Positions 37,208-48,344 of a DNA stretch of 64,000 nt are shown here, piece by piece. Made by a program: the position numbers and the translations under genes. The stretch comes from Symbiotaphrina buchneri (Eukaryota; Ascomycota; Symbiotaphrinales; Symbiotaphrinaceae), in contig BCIG01000018.1 in NCBI GenBank assembly GCA_001599915.1, positions 496,001 through 560,000 of the forward strand, in the 5' to 3' direction. How positions within the stretch are numbered: position 1 is the first letter of the stretch; the number at the start of each line of letters is the position of its first letter. A model generated the notes under the pieces. The model did not search any database. It saw nothing but the letters and a program-made list of their open reading frames with translations, and was not told the DNA's origin.

Positions 37208-37623
37208 GGCGGCGAGTTGCCTGGCGTCAGCTCTGTCGCAGCCCGAAGTAGATCAAGGGTGCGGACCGAAACGGTCAGTGATGGACGGTGCGAGTCTCTG
37301 CGAAACGCTGCTGGTTTTGCGGTGCTGACTCGGTGAGAGAGAATGGAGAAGGGTGGCTGTTGCATAAGGTACCAGCTCGCCAGGTAGAAGTTGAGAAAGT
37401 TCAGTCCGGCAAGAGCCGCAATTTGCGGTAGGCAAGGCAGGTCATACCTACAGGTACATATTTCGTACCTTTAGTCTGTTCTTGGCACTATCGTCCATCA
37501 ACCATCGACCATCGACCGTCGACCGTCGACCCTCGGCCCCGTCGACTTCGTTTGGTCGACTAGAACTGGTATACGACTGCATTTTGTGGAGGCCTCCCAT
37601 TCCTGGGCGTGGAACATCGCAAA
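37208..37623. promoter_or_regulatory. Divergent promoter region BUD31 / NDUFA6
   Basis: 416 bp between two divergent starts. It includes CAGGTACATATTTCGTACC of the dispersed repeat type near 37450 and a degenerate 7-bp tandem CCATCGA/CCGTCGA array at 37502-37536. No TATA or other element is clear. Confidence 0.5.
37502..37536. repeat. 7-bp tandem repeat, five units
   Basis: Units CCATCGA, CCATCGA, CCGTCGA, CCGTCGA and CCCTCGG in direct order, about 90 bp ahead of the NDUFA6 start. Confidence 0.8.
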
Positions 37624-38284
37624 ATGGTGATCAATGCGACTTATCTGGCGCAAAGGACTCGCGCCTGTAAGTGACATCAAGCCCGACGGCTGATCGGGCT
37701 TTGAAGTCACGATGCTAACGTCTCCATGTCAGCTGTGAGCTGGAATGACGCGAAACAGCGGGTCATCAAGTCCTATCGAGACTGGCTCCGTTCGGTCAGT
37801 TTTTTTGGAATCTCCGGCGGCGGGAAGGATTTTGACACGCTGACTGTCGGATGCGACCAACAGGCTCCCGAAGTGCAGCAAATGTACGGTCTCAACCTTC
37901 CAGTCTCAGCTTTACGAACCAAGATCCGCCAAGAATTCGAACGGCATCGATACGTGAACCAGCTACCGGTCGTGGATGTGTTACTCTTCCAGTCACATGC
38001 AGAATACCAGGTATGTAGATGGCTGCTCCAGGGAAGTTGCATACGTTGCATGGGAGGAGCCTTACGGTTTGCAACCGGCACCGGCTAATGTTGTCCTGCC
38101 CCAGGAAACATTGAATTACTGGAAGCAGACGCCACAATTGCTCAAGTACTTTAGAGCAGAGGAGGACCCAAGAGCACGATTACCCAACAACTTCATGGCT
38201 GGCTTTTTGGAGGTGAGACACGCCACACCTCAGGTGGCAGGTTGGAATAATTTCACTAACTACGATGTCCAGGGAAGGAATTAG
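37624..38284 (+). CDS. NADH:ubiquinone oxidoreductase subunit NDUFA6/B14 (LYR protein)
   Basis: Accessory subunit of mitochondrial complex I that sits on the matrix arm and binds acyl carrier protein. Five exons (37624-37666, 37733-37794, 37864-38010, 38105-38212, 38273-38284) join in frame to 123 residues. The LYR-type motif is [34 protein letters not shown] and [17 protein letters not shown] match the B14 family, and it ends FMAGFLEGRN. The last exon holds only four codons (GRN plus stop). No long presequence is seen, as in other fungal B14 subunits. Confidence 0.93.
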
Positions 38285-38394
38285 ACCCGTGCGAATATTG
38301 AATAACCAAGCAATACAAACTGTATCCGAGCTCGCTCCGGTCCGCCAAATCCAATTGTGCCATGCGCCATAAATGCAGTATTTCCCGAGGCCCG

Positions 38395-38991
38395 CTATGA
38401 TGCAGATGTGCCGAAAGTGTCCCTTGCTGCCGTGAATTTCTCCGTTACCACATCGCAGAGATCCATCAGATCATCGAAGCCCTTCTCCAATGCCTCGTAC
38501 GCTGTTGTGCCCTCTAGGTCCATCGCAAGCGGTCGGTCAGCCGGGCGTGTATGGCCGTGGATGCGGTGGCTTCACTTACCGTAGGTCTGGATGCGAACGT
38601 TCATCTTGGCCTCGGAGGGATGTGGAATGGAGTAACCGCAGAATTCGACGTCGGGGCTATCGGGAAGGTCAGCGAGCCTAGACAGGTAAAGCGGGGTGTG
38701 TGTCTGCATGGAGCCAGCGTACTTTTTCATGATCATGTAGCGGAGAGCGTTGCCCAAAGTATGGTCCTCTCCTTCAAATTCAAAAGATGCGGCCGTTTCA
38801 GTAGCGCCAGGGAGCTAGAGTACGACAGTAGACATGTCAGCTACTGACGCTGTCTAGGTGATTGGGGAGCAAGAGACGGGCGGGAAACTTACGACGCGGA
38901 TGCGTCTATCATCGGTGTCATACAGCGAAAGGGAGGCCTGGACGTCGGGCATGGCTTCATCGGTGGACGACGCCGCCGTTTGCGAAGGCAT
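38395..38991 (-). CDS. RPC19: RNA polymerase I and III subunit AC19
   Basis: Shared subunit of Pol I and Pol III that dimerises with AC40, equivalent to Rpb11 in Pol II. Three exons on the minus strand (38893-38991, 38580-38814, 38395-38513) join in frame to 150 residues. The core [20 protein letters not shown] and [20 protein letters not shown] is the Rpb11/AC19 signature, followed by the helix [18 protein letters not shown]. It is convergent with the complex I gene, with 110 bp between stop codons. Confidence 0.95.
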
Positions 38992-39067
38992 GCTTCTGGA
39001 GGACTGATTAGGACCGCCCTGTAGGGTAGGGTCGCAGTGCTATTGGCGTGGCTGATAATGCGAATAA

Positions 39068-39305
39068 GTACCTAAGGTAAGGTTCGTAGGAACAAATGGC
39101 AAGAATATTCAATGTGCGTAGGAGGTAAGGTAGTAGTAGTATCAATGATCTTCGGTCAAGTGGAATACCGTATGGACTGATGCTCTCGTCGAGGAAGGAA
39201 AATTCGGTGGTCGCTTATCTTATCGATCAGACGAATATGTAATATTTTCCGTCCATGTACTCCGTACGACGTACCGCACGGTAAGGTACCTTACCTTACC
39301 TCATA
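39068..39305. repeat. GGTAAGGTACCTTACC repeat cluster with 16-nt palindrome
   Basis: GGTAAGGTACCTTACC at 39280-39295 is a perfect 16-nt palindrome, the clearest copy of the self-complementary form of this family. CCTAAGGTAAGG lies at 39071-39082 and AGGTAAGGTAG near 39123. Confidence 0.85.
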
Positions 39306-40443
39306 CAGGCTGCACCGCTGAAGTATTCGTACTTGTATTTGTACTCTGTCCTCCGTCCTGCGAATCTCGGTATGTCATTCGTATCTCTCCCTCCCCGCTC
39401 AGCCTTACGGAAGGGTGCAAAACCGTGCAGAACTACCACACACGAACATTGAAGCTCAGTAAGGTAGGTAGGGTAGTAGTAAAGTAGTCGGGATTCAGCC
39501 TCTGTTCCTGTGCTCTTCCAGGGTCAGGGGAAACATTATATTCAACTCGTCTGTCTGATGTATCGCTACCTCCGGACCCAACAATAATAAATACCCAGTT
39601 AAAGGTTCATTGCTTCACGCTCATTCCTCCTCACGCCTGGAGGCTGACCAGTAAGTAATACGACGAGGATAATCCGATGTTGGATCAGTGGGACGCGGGC
39701 GCGTAGCAGAGTGCAGGAGAGGGTACCACGTCTTGTAGGTGTAAGTTTTCTCTGATTGGACCGTTCGAGTGAGGTAGGTGTACTTATCGCGGGATGGGGA
39801 ACTTGTAATCCAATTCCGTACGAGTACTACTTCGTGCCAGCTGCCCCTCACGAGTCTGCAAACTACTACTACTGTCTCAGCCTGGCGGTTGTTGGTGGTC
39901 CTTAAACTATTAATATTTCTCTTTTCGTCCCTTTGGCCCTGCTGTGTGCCCCTTTTCTGCTCTCTTTTCTCTTTCTTCTTTGGGCCTGACATCCCGACTA
40001 TTCATTCCTTCCATCTCTTCGGAAGACGACCAAATTTTTTATCTATCTGTTCAGGGTACTTTGAGCAAAAACAATGGCAGCATGGTGGTATTTCGTTGTA
40101 GGGTGAGTACGGGGTACGAAAGCAGGGGCCCAAGGGGAGGAGGAAGAGGGAGAGGAAGAGAGGTCCGTGGTGAATCCCTGACGGCGGCTTCGTTTCTGAC
40201 ACACGCCGACTTGCCGCCTTGGCCAGTTCTCGGTTCGCTAAGGCTTCGCGCGCGCAGCTCCGTGTTGGTTGGGCCCCTTTTTAGCCACCATACACACTCT
40301 CTCACACCGAGTACGGTCGGTAGAAGGAGACATGGAAGGAGAAGTTCTTGAAGACGTTGAATCGACATCAAGGTAGTCAGTCGTGCTCGACCACAAAAAC
40401 ATAGCCAAGTGTACGAGTGGTAAGGCCATAAAGTGATAGAGTA

Positions 40444-40545
40444 GGCAGGTGTACCTTGTCTTTTTACTCCTATCCTATCGTACCTGTAGCTTCGTAGGGC
40501 GTGGTGACTTTACCTAGGATAGGTACCTTCCTTACCTAAACATCT
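40444..40545. repeat. GTACCTT/AAGGTAC repeat cluster
   Basis: Units GGTGTACCTTG, TACCTAGGATAGGTACC and TTCCTTACC scattered over 100 bp. Less regular than the other clusters. Confidence 0.6.
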
Positions 40546-41106
40546 CAATCTCAAGCAACCGTCTCCCCCCCGTTTCGAAACCCACACACACTCACTCCAC
40601 ACGCTCGTTCACTCACAATCTACACGCACACTCCCTCACGACCCTTATACCTCCTCGGACAATTTCCTCTACCATCCTCCATTCCACCCTGCTTCACTCT
40701 TCTTCCCCTCTCGACGCAATTAACTGAAGCTCCCTTGCGCGCCACTTCACCCCCTCCTCTACCCTCCCTCTCCTTGCCTTCCCGTCCTTGACCTCGCCTC
40801 CGTTTCCCTTCCCCGCTTCCTCCTGTTGCTCGATCTTCCAGCCACCTGCCGTCTACCTTTCGCGGAGGAGACCGTTGCCTGCTGGTCTTTTGGTGCCGCG
40901 GATTGACCGCAACTGCTGCGAGGCTGGCCATTATCGACAAGGATAGGGCGACCGCTGCTTCCAGCACCACATAGCCAGCTTGCCTCACGGTCACCGTACC
41001 TGGCTTGGGAACAAGAGGAGAGAGCGAGAGGGCAGTAGACGGGACAAGATCGCAAAATCCTCAGCATTGGAATATACCGCCTCGTCAACCCCACTACGCG
41101 GAGACC

Positions 41107-42545
41107 ATGTCTACGGCGGTAGCGGTTTCTGTCCCCGCCGCACCAATTGCTCCCCGTTCGGCCGATCCGACCTTGAGTCCTCGGACAAGGCCCTTGGTCG
41201 TGCCCTCGCCACGTCCTTCTAGGAGCTCACCGGTGACTGACTCTCCGCCAGCCGGGGCTTTCGGCGCGACAGTGGATAATACCCCAGCCAAATCGGCGAC
41301 TGACGAGAAGACATCGCCTTCAATGTACGTAGTGCACATCCGCTCGCTGCCTATCATCCATGTGAAAGCTCAAGGCTAAGTTTGACCAGTTCGCGGAGCA
41401 ATAATGCGCCAAAGATCGTTGTGAAGAAGGAGAATCCTTCGTCTCCCGAGCTTCCGACTGCACGACATCGGCCCAGACGCCTCGACTTGTCTCTCGGTTC
41501 GTCGACCAGCCAAGCACCCACATCGGCGCGGCAGTCGACAGGTCATTTAACCTCCAGAGAGACTGCCGGTATGGCGATGCAGGATGTTGGCCTGGCTTGC
41601 CTGTCACCAGGATTTTCCACCCAGGACCCGGCCATGCGGGAGCAGCTACAGCGGAGCATTTCAGTGCGAGATCAACAGCGGAGTATTATCGAATCACGAC
41701 TGCAGAAAACCGCCAAATCCAGTGACGGTGGTGAGGGGCTTAGGCTGGGAGATCAGGCGAACGCTTCGTTGAAGACACCCTCGACGTCAAGGAGGAGGGC
41801 CCCTCCAGGTTTATCCATCGTTCCTCCGTCACATGAACAGTTCGCGAACGAGCGCGTCATCCAATCCGCCCCGCTCAATCAAACGTTCACAGGACGCCAT
41901 CAGCCGCATCCCCTGACGCGCCACGTCGGCCACCCCTCCTCCCACCTTTCTAACACCTCGCACATCCACCACCTACCTGCTACCCAGACCAACAATCGTC
42001 TTCCGCCGCTGTCAGATGTCTTTGGTGCTTCGGAAGGCCTGGTCGCGCACCGAGACGGACCCCCTCGACCCAGCTTGCCACACACCCAATCCGGATCAGT
42101 CTCGTCCCATTCCATCCACAGGTCCGGATTCCCCTCGCCCGGTCTACTTCCCGGTGGGAATCAACCACAGCCGCCAGAGAGACCGCGGGAATACCGGTCA
42201 GCCGAAGAGGCCGTGGCACTGCTGTCTGGCGGGCGTGAAGATCTCCTTCCTAGGATCGTGCACTATGGCGGCCATCAGCCGCCAACTCCTCCTTCCCCCC
42301 TTTTAGGCAACAATGCTACAGGAAATAAGATTGGACCATCTAATGGCGAATTCTTGCACACTGGTGCTCGGCGTCGAACTCGTGCTGAGTACGAAGGGGA
42401 CAATGGGAGCCCACCACTTGGCGGTGGGCCGGACGCACGTCGCGGACCCTTTGGCGAGGGCAGGAGTAGCCCGGAAACGCAGAGGCGGAAAAAGGAAGAA
42501 TTCCTTTCTCTTTGTTCCCAAGCCTGGGATTTGTTCCACTCATGA
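41107..42545 (+). CDS. Conserved fungal protein of unknown function, disordered, 457 aa
   Basis: Two exons (41107-41324, 41390-42545) join in frame. Composition is rich in Ser, Pro, Arg and His, with little predicted structure. Segments that look constrained rather than random are VKKENPSSPELP, QDVGLACLSPGFSTQDPAM, REQLQRSISVRDQQRSIIES, ANERVIQSAPLNQTF, YRSAEEAVALLSGGREDLLP, RIVHYGGHQPPTPPSPLL and the C-terminal QRRKKEEFLSLCSQAWDLFH. I recognise these as typical of an uncharacterised protein found widely in filamentous ascomycetes, but I know no established function. There is no signal peptide or membrane segment; basic clusters suggest a nuclear location. The start follows a long pyrimidine-rich leader. 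Confidence 0.8.
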
Positions 42546-43192
42546 AAGGTTGTTTCCTTGAGTAGTGGTTTATCATCCTCTGGGTTCGCGCTCTTGCAAC
42601 GATTTGGCCGCGGCTACCTATCAGGTGGCATGTAATCCACAGCTGTGGCCTTGGCCTGTTGAACTGTTTCGAGCGCTGTGGCAGTTTTCACGAGAGAAGC
42701 ATGGGTTTATGTAGAGCACGGCACCTGCTAATTGGGATTTCTGCTTGTGTGTGTTTAGAGGCAAGGGCATTTGACTGGGAGGAGTAATATAGGTTGGATG
42801 ACCGATTAGGTTGTTACGTTGCTTGTTTCTTCCCGTATCTCTCGCATCGCCTTCTCGGATGCTTTCTTCGTCTAATCATCTGTATTCACAAAAGATGTCC
42901 TCGGTAACTTCGTCTCCGGGTCTTCGCTGATAGCTTGCTTGACAAGGGATGGCCGTTCGCCGCATCACCCCAGATGGGCAACATTTTTAGCATTGTGAGG
43001 TGGTCGAAGTCACGTCGCCCTGCCAGCAGCGTAAGCGCTGTATTGCCCTCCCACCCGCCTCCAATCTACTCCTCAACCGTAGGTCCCTCCTGCAGGGGAG
43101 GTAGGGTGTAGTGTCCCACAGATTAGTCGGATCTTTCCACAGGGACCGCACCAAAGAGGCTAGAACAGCTTGAATGCCGTCAAGTGTAAGCT
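42546..43192. other. Convergent 3' region
   Basis: 647 bp between converging stop codons of the 457-aa protein gene and RRP36. Nothing coding is seen. Confidence 0.6.
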
Positions 43193-44317
43193 TCACGACA
43201 CTTGATCGTCGATGGATCTCCTTGCCGACGGCATGTTCTTCCTCTCCTTTGCGGCCTGCTTCTTCCGCCGTCGTTCCACGACCCGGTCCAGTTGTGCACC
43301 TTTGAGGTGGCCATACCGCTCGACCAACGCCAGGCGCTTTTGTTCCGCTACCATTTCGGTCAATGGATGAATTCAGCACCGCAATGGTGGACTTGAACCT
43401 ACATTTCTTGAGATAGAACGGTTTCTTGCCTTGCTTGATTAGCTCCTTCTCCTTTTTCCTGTGCTCCCGTATGATCTCCTGTTCTTTGTCTTTGGCTTCT
43501 TGTGCCTTCTTCTTGGATTCCTAACAGATCATCAGCACAGCCGTCTCTCTGAAATTCAGGTGCGGGGTTTGTACCATGGACATCAGAGCCCGCTTGAGCT
43601 GCGATTTCCGGTCTTCTGCTTTGGTCTTTTTGAGTTCCTCTTTAAGCAGGCGTATCTCCTCCTCCCGGTAGTCCTGCAGAAAGGAATAATTCCTCTTGAC
43701 TTTCAGCTCATCCACCCTTCCCGTTGCTGGATCAAATCGCGGGTCTCTTGGCACACGTTTTGCCAATGGAACAACCTCTCTCTTGCGCGAGACGGCCCTC
43801 TTGCTGGACATCTCTGCTGGTGCGTGCTTGCTGGTGCGACCCATTTCGCGGGTCGTTGAGGAGTTTCCAGAGCGCGCGGGCTTACCCTGTCCTGTTCCCT
43901 CTGTCTTGGCCGACTTGATTTCGTGCAGCCTTTCCTTCAATGATCTGATAGCGTCGTCGTGTGCAGCGGGCTCGTCAGATCCTCTTTTCCTTTTGCCCAA
44001 CGATGCTTGCGCCTTGGCGAGCGCGCCGAAGGATATGGAGCCAAGGTCATCTGTCAATGAAGCGGATGGCTCTGCCTCCAGGTCCTCGTCCTATTGTTGC
44101 GTTAGTACACCATATCTAGCTTTTATTCGGGACGTTAACGGACTTCTTCCTCGGTATCCGTCTCGCCATCGGGCCCTTCCTTTGAGGTCTGGGACGCTGC
44201 GTCGGTGGAGGCATCGTCCGACGACAAAGCTTCGCCTGAATCTTCTGCCTCCTCGCTGGATGCACGGAGTGCCCTTACCCTCCGCTCCAGAAGAGTGCGC
44301 GATGAATCTTGAGGCAT
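43193..44317 (-). CDS. RRP36: rRNA biogenesis protein Rrp36
   Basis: Nucleolar factor of the small-subunit processome needed for early 18S rRNA cleavages. Four exons on the minus strand. The N-terminal third is acidic (SSEEAEDSGEALSSDD, DGETDTEEEDEDLE). The conserved core is VPRDPRFDPATGRVDE, followed by NYSFLQDYREEEIRLLKEEL and the Lys/Arg-rich helix. The C-terminus KKPFYLKKSEQKRLALVERY followed by VVERRRKKQAAKERKNMPS matches the family only when the intron ending just before CGGAACAAAAG is removed. Without that splice the frame runs into unrelated sequence. It shares a 717-bp divergent upstream region with the NIF-like gene. Confidence 0.92.
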
Positions 44318-45034
44318 GATGCTTGAGTCGCTGCTTGGATGGCGGTCGTGCTGGAATTGTAGTCAAGGGCTGGTGCAACTGCAACCTTGCCTACCAGGCT
44401 CGCAGGTATTGTTCCATGTGGAAATCTCCTAACTGACCGGAGGCGCTAAGGTACACCGTGTACCGCCGCTTCCGCTTATCGACCACAAGCGAGTGTCTGT
44501 GGGCATGGTTCAGCCTTGCAGCCTTCCCTTATCTTATCAGCGAGCACTTTCCATTATTGATTGTACGTACCCCCGTACGGTACGAAGGAAATACGGTATA
44601 TATCTTTTACCTCGTAATTTAAGGGTCGCTCAATCCTATCGTCAACCCAACCCTCTGCCACACCCTCCGCTCGCCGTCTCTCACCCTGTCCATCATTCAC
44701 CTCCTCCTTGGCTGTGTACTTAACCTCCCTGGTTCTCTGCTGCCCCTCTCCTTACGTTGACAGTTCTTGCCACTTTCCTCTTTTTCATTTCGCTTTTCTT
44801 CTTCTCTACCACCTCGTCTCATTGCAGGGCCCGAGCAGTAATGGCAGGACAGTGCCAGGTACTGTCCCACCAAATGCCGTAGCGCTCCTACCTCAGTGAA
44901 CAAGGACCTCAAGTTTCTTTCCTACCTCTGGAATGCGCCCGCTCTCCTGCAGGAGGACTTTCCGTTTCACTTTCACCTCGGGCACCCCACGGCTCTGCCG
45001 GTCGCACTCGCTCACGGACATTCCAGCGCGCACC
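44318..45034. promoter_or_regulatory. Divergent promoter region RRP36 / NIF-like gene
   Basis: 717 bp. It holds AAGGTACACCGTGTACC and CCCGTACGGTACG self-complementary stretches and a long C/T-rich tract at 44640-44830. No TATA box is assigned. Confidence 0.5.
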
Positions 45035-46159
45035 ATGGCTAGTGGTGGGTTTGAGAAGGGCATCATCGCTGCTAAGCCACAGAAATCGGCGCAAGCTACG
45101 GATGGTTTCGGAGAATTGGATTTGCTACGGCTTCAGACCCTCAGCTTGTCCGGGGCGGAAAGTGAAAGGAAGGAGACTCCGAGCAATCAGCCTTCCAAAA
45201 CACCACCTATGCGGAGATCCGCACGACTCGCCAAACGTGCCATAGCTGGCACAAACGCTCAATCCAGCACTGCTCTGAAGGTTGACCCCAAGAATAACTT
45301 TCCTTCCACACCCGGCTTGCACTTGCGGTTAGTTGACTTCCAGTTGACCCTTGCACCTGACACGAGCTGATGACGCAGGGCTACAACGGGACGGAGAGCC
45401 AGGACGCCAGATGCTAGACCATCTCGAGACTCTAAGCTACCGGCCACCGTAACGCCCGTCTCGGCCCCAGTGCCGAGTGAAGCCTATCTCCTGCGGTCCC
45501 ATGTACAGCCAAGGGCGCTTGCGCAGCCTCAAAAGCTCCTGTTGATCCTCGACTTGAACGGGACGCTAGTGCATCGGCCAGATCGGAAGCGCTCAACACA
45601 CATTGTCGCGAGGCCCTTGTTGCCGGCCTTTTTCGACTACATACTGCAGCAGCACTGCGTCATGGTTTGGTCAAGTGCCAGGGAACAGAACGTTCATGCA
45701 ATGTGTAATCAAATTTTCGACTCCTCTCAACGTGATAGACTTCTTGCGATCTGGGGCCGCAACACCCTGGACCTGACAAAAGCCCAGTACAATTCTAAGG
45801 TCCAAGTTTATAAGCGCCTGGAGAAAGTATGGAGTGACGAGAAAATCGCTGCAGCTCATCCAGAGCATGGGAGTGGACGCCGATGGGACCAGACCAACAC
45901 CGTTTTGATTGATGACAGCTCTCTCAAAGCTGCCGCTCAGCCGCACAATCTGCTGCTGATACCCGAATTCGTGGGCTTGAAGGAGCAGATGGAGAATAAC
46001 ACACTCGAGCGAGTAATACGTTATCTTGACTTCCTCAAGCGTCAGGACAACGTCAGTGCATTCATTCGCCAACAACCATTCGAGCTCAATGCGGACCTCG
46101 GCTCGAGCGGTGCATTCGTGGCCAACCAGACAGAGAAAGCTGGCACACGGGAACACTGA
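45035..46159 (+). CDS. FCP1/NIF-like HAD-domain protein with Asn in the catalytic motif
   Basis: Two exons (45035-45327, 45379-46159) join in frame to 357 residues. The start ATG has a strong context (CACCATGG). The first about 140 residues are basic and disordered (MRRSARLAKRA). Then comes an NLI-interacting-factor/FCP1-like HAD domain: LLLILDLNGTLVHRPDRK (motif I), a VMVWSSAREQNVHAM segment (motif II, Ser in WSSA) and TVLIDDSSLKAAAQP (acidic motif). FCP1-type phosphatases use DxDx(T/V) with both Asp residues acting in catalysis; here the motif is DLNGT, so the second Asp is Asn. This variant is, as far as I recall, shared by a group of fungal NIF-domain proteins, so it may reflect a different or lost activity rather than mutation. 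Confidence 0.85.
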
Positions 46160-46679
46160 TCCCTACCTCTCGGGAGTGGCCATTACCACGGATAGGTACA
46201 CAGACGCGAAACCAAGATCCTCGGTCGACAATTCAGCAGCAGGAGCAGCTCGACTGACTTAATTTGATTGTCTGCAGTCCAGAATCCTATGACCTTGCCA
46301 GGACATGTTGTCAGTCTTAATCAGAGAGGCGGCTCAATTGGAAGACTTCAGAAATTATATAGGAAGATCTTCCTTCTCGGTCTGCTCATGGAAGCTGATA
46401 TGACAATGTCGGGACTGACGGTTGGCTCCGTAGCAGAAACACTGGCGATACTGTGTTGATGGCATGCATGCCACACAGCTACCGCAGACTACCATCGACT
46501 CCCGGTCTGTGGTGAAGTCCAGGTCCGTCGAGCTTGGAATGCTCCAAGATACATTGGACTTCGTAGAAGCGGTGGACTATCTGAACTTTTCCGCCACGAT
46601 TGCATCAGGGTACTCAGAGGCCAATCACCGCGGCTGGTTGATTCTGGTGGATCTGTGTCCAACCTTTGGTGCGGAAAGT
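46160..46679. other. Convergent 3' region
   Basis: 520 bp between converging genes. Small open frames here show no family resemblance. Confidence 0.6.
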
Positions 46680-47951
46680 TCAGTCACGCCATTTGACGAA
46701 GACTTCATCAGTCCTGTCCGACGTTAGCTTAGCCAATAGCATGAAGTTTCACACGGGTCATACCGGAATCGCTGCGTGCACGAAGAATCTGAGAAGTCCA
46801 TTCGTATTCCCTCGCCATATGCCAGCAGTCCTGCGTGTGCGATCATTATTCCATTATCAATGCAGAACCTCTCGTCGGTTGCGAAAACACTACCACCCCT
46901 CTCTGCAGCCATGAGGCCCATCATCTCTTGCAGACGCTCGTTGCAACCGACACCACCAACGATTAGGACCTGGTTAGATCCGACATGTGCCATTGCTCGC
47001 TCGGTTATCTCGACTAGCATGGCATATACAGTTTCTTGTAGAGTGAAACATAGGTCCTCTGGCGTGATAGGCTCTCCCGTCGTAGGATCAGTCCGCGAAG
47101 GATTTGCTTTCAGATCAGCCGCGATCAGGTCTATTGAGGCGAGTATGCCGGAGAAGGAGCAATCCATGCCCTTCACCGCGTAGGGTAGGTCAAGGAGATG
47201 CTTGCCTCTGAAGGTTATATAAAAGCATACATTAGGATTTGTCTTTGTTCAAGGAATCTGTTAGGCTTACCTTTTCGCCATCTGCTCAATGTTATAACCA
47301 GGAGCGGGATCATTCGAGATCTCCAATGTTCGAGCAAAGCGATCCAAGCAATTGCCGACCGCGATGTCAAGTGCCTCACCAAATATTCGGTATCTGAGCA
47401 TCAAACTTAACAGAAGTACTCTACCCGGAATCTGAACTCATATCGTACCTCTGTTCAGCATATGCAATGACCTGAGTGTTTCCACCGCTAACATACAGGA
47501 CCACGGGATTCTGCGCGCCGGTAATTTCTCTGCCCATCTCGATATCTGGTACTTGGTCAGTCCTGATATACAGTATGCGAGGGGACAATTGAGACTCACG
47601 CCCTACGCAGTGATTGACGCCTATCAAATCCTTGCCCCAGAGCAGGCTCAGCGTTCTGGCGGCCACAGCAACGCTCTGCAGAGGCGCACCCATTCCGGGG
47701 CCCTTCGTATAGCATATCACATCGATGTCCTTGAGTGAAACACCTGCTTCCTTGAGAGCCTGCTTGACTAGTTTGACGACCCAGGAGCGATGGTGTTTAG
47801 CAGTGTCCTTGGGGAGGAACCCCTCTCCCGGCGGTGAGACGAATGTATGACGAATATTGGAGAGGATCTGCGCGGGACTGCCTTTGCCAGAGTGAAGGAT
47901 GATGCCAACTCCCAGCTTATTGGCCGAGCCCTCAAGCCCAATAGCGATCAT
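46680..47951 (-). CDS. KAE1: tRNA N6-threonylcarbamoyladenosine transferase catalytic subunit Kae1
   Basis: Catalytic subunit of the EKC/KEOPS complex, which adds the threonylcarbamoyl group to A37 of ANN-decoding tRNAs. Five exons on the minus strand. Motifs seen: [33 protein letters not shown] (metal-binding His), [22 protein letters not shown] (second His motif), [35 protein letters not shown] and [13 protein letters not shown]. The C-terminus [13 protein letters not shown] is restored when the last short intron (ending near 46712) is removed, and the gene ends at 46680. No mitochondrial targeting peptide is present, which fits cytosolic/nuclear Kae1 rather than Qri7. It faces the SET-domain gene head-to-head. 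Confidence 0.95.
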
Positions 47952-48344
47952 GGTGTAAAAGAGGTGAAGGAGACGTCTCTTTTTTGACTGGAGGACGTGG
48001 TTGATGTTGTTATCACCGTCGAGTCTACATTTTCTGCCGGGCTGTCGGACGCTAGGCGTTCACCGACTTTGCATTTGCCGTAATTAATTGGATAGCAAGG
48101 ACTTCGGGTTGTGGGGTACGAAGTACAAAGGGAATCGCCGAACTTTACTATGATTATTACCCCAACCTAAGGTACGGTAAGGTCAATAATTGGGTCTCTC
48201 CTCTCTTTTCTCCCTTCATCTTTTCCTGCGCAGTCCCTGATACACTCCCGCTGGGCCCCTACTCAGCTCCTCTACTTGGGTGAAGAGCCGATTGTAGTCT
48301 GTCTGGCTTATCTTCCAGATTCCGTCCCCTCCGCGAATTCTGCC
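47952..48344. promoter_or_regulatory. Divergent promoter region KAE1 / RKM4-like gene
   Basis: 393 bp shared between two divergent starts. CCTAAGGTACGGTAAGGTC of the dispersed repeat family lies near 48166-48184, and CTCTCCTCTCTTTTCTCCC just downstream. No other element is assigned. Confidence 0.5.

Larger units (their letters stand above)
38992..41106. other. Long divergent intergenic region
   Basis: About 2.1 kb between divergent starts. It contains two repeat clusters, a Lys/Arg-rich open frame on the minus strand (39621-39992) that I reject, and 40560-40860, a very pyrimidine-rich leader-like stretch. No gene is supported. Confidence 0.55.

Noticed and set aside
39621-39992. Lys/Arg-rich open frame on the minus strand
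   Set aside because: Its character comes from a T/C-rich tract read on the opposite strand; no family resemblance or splice signals.
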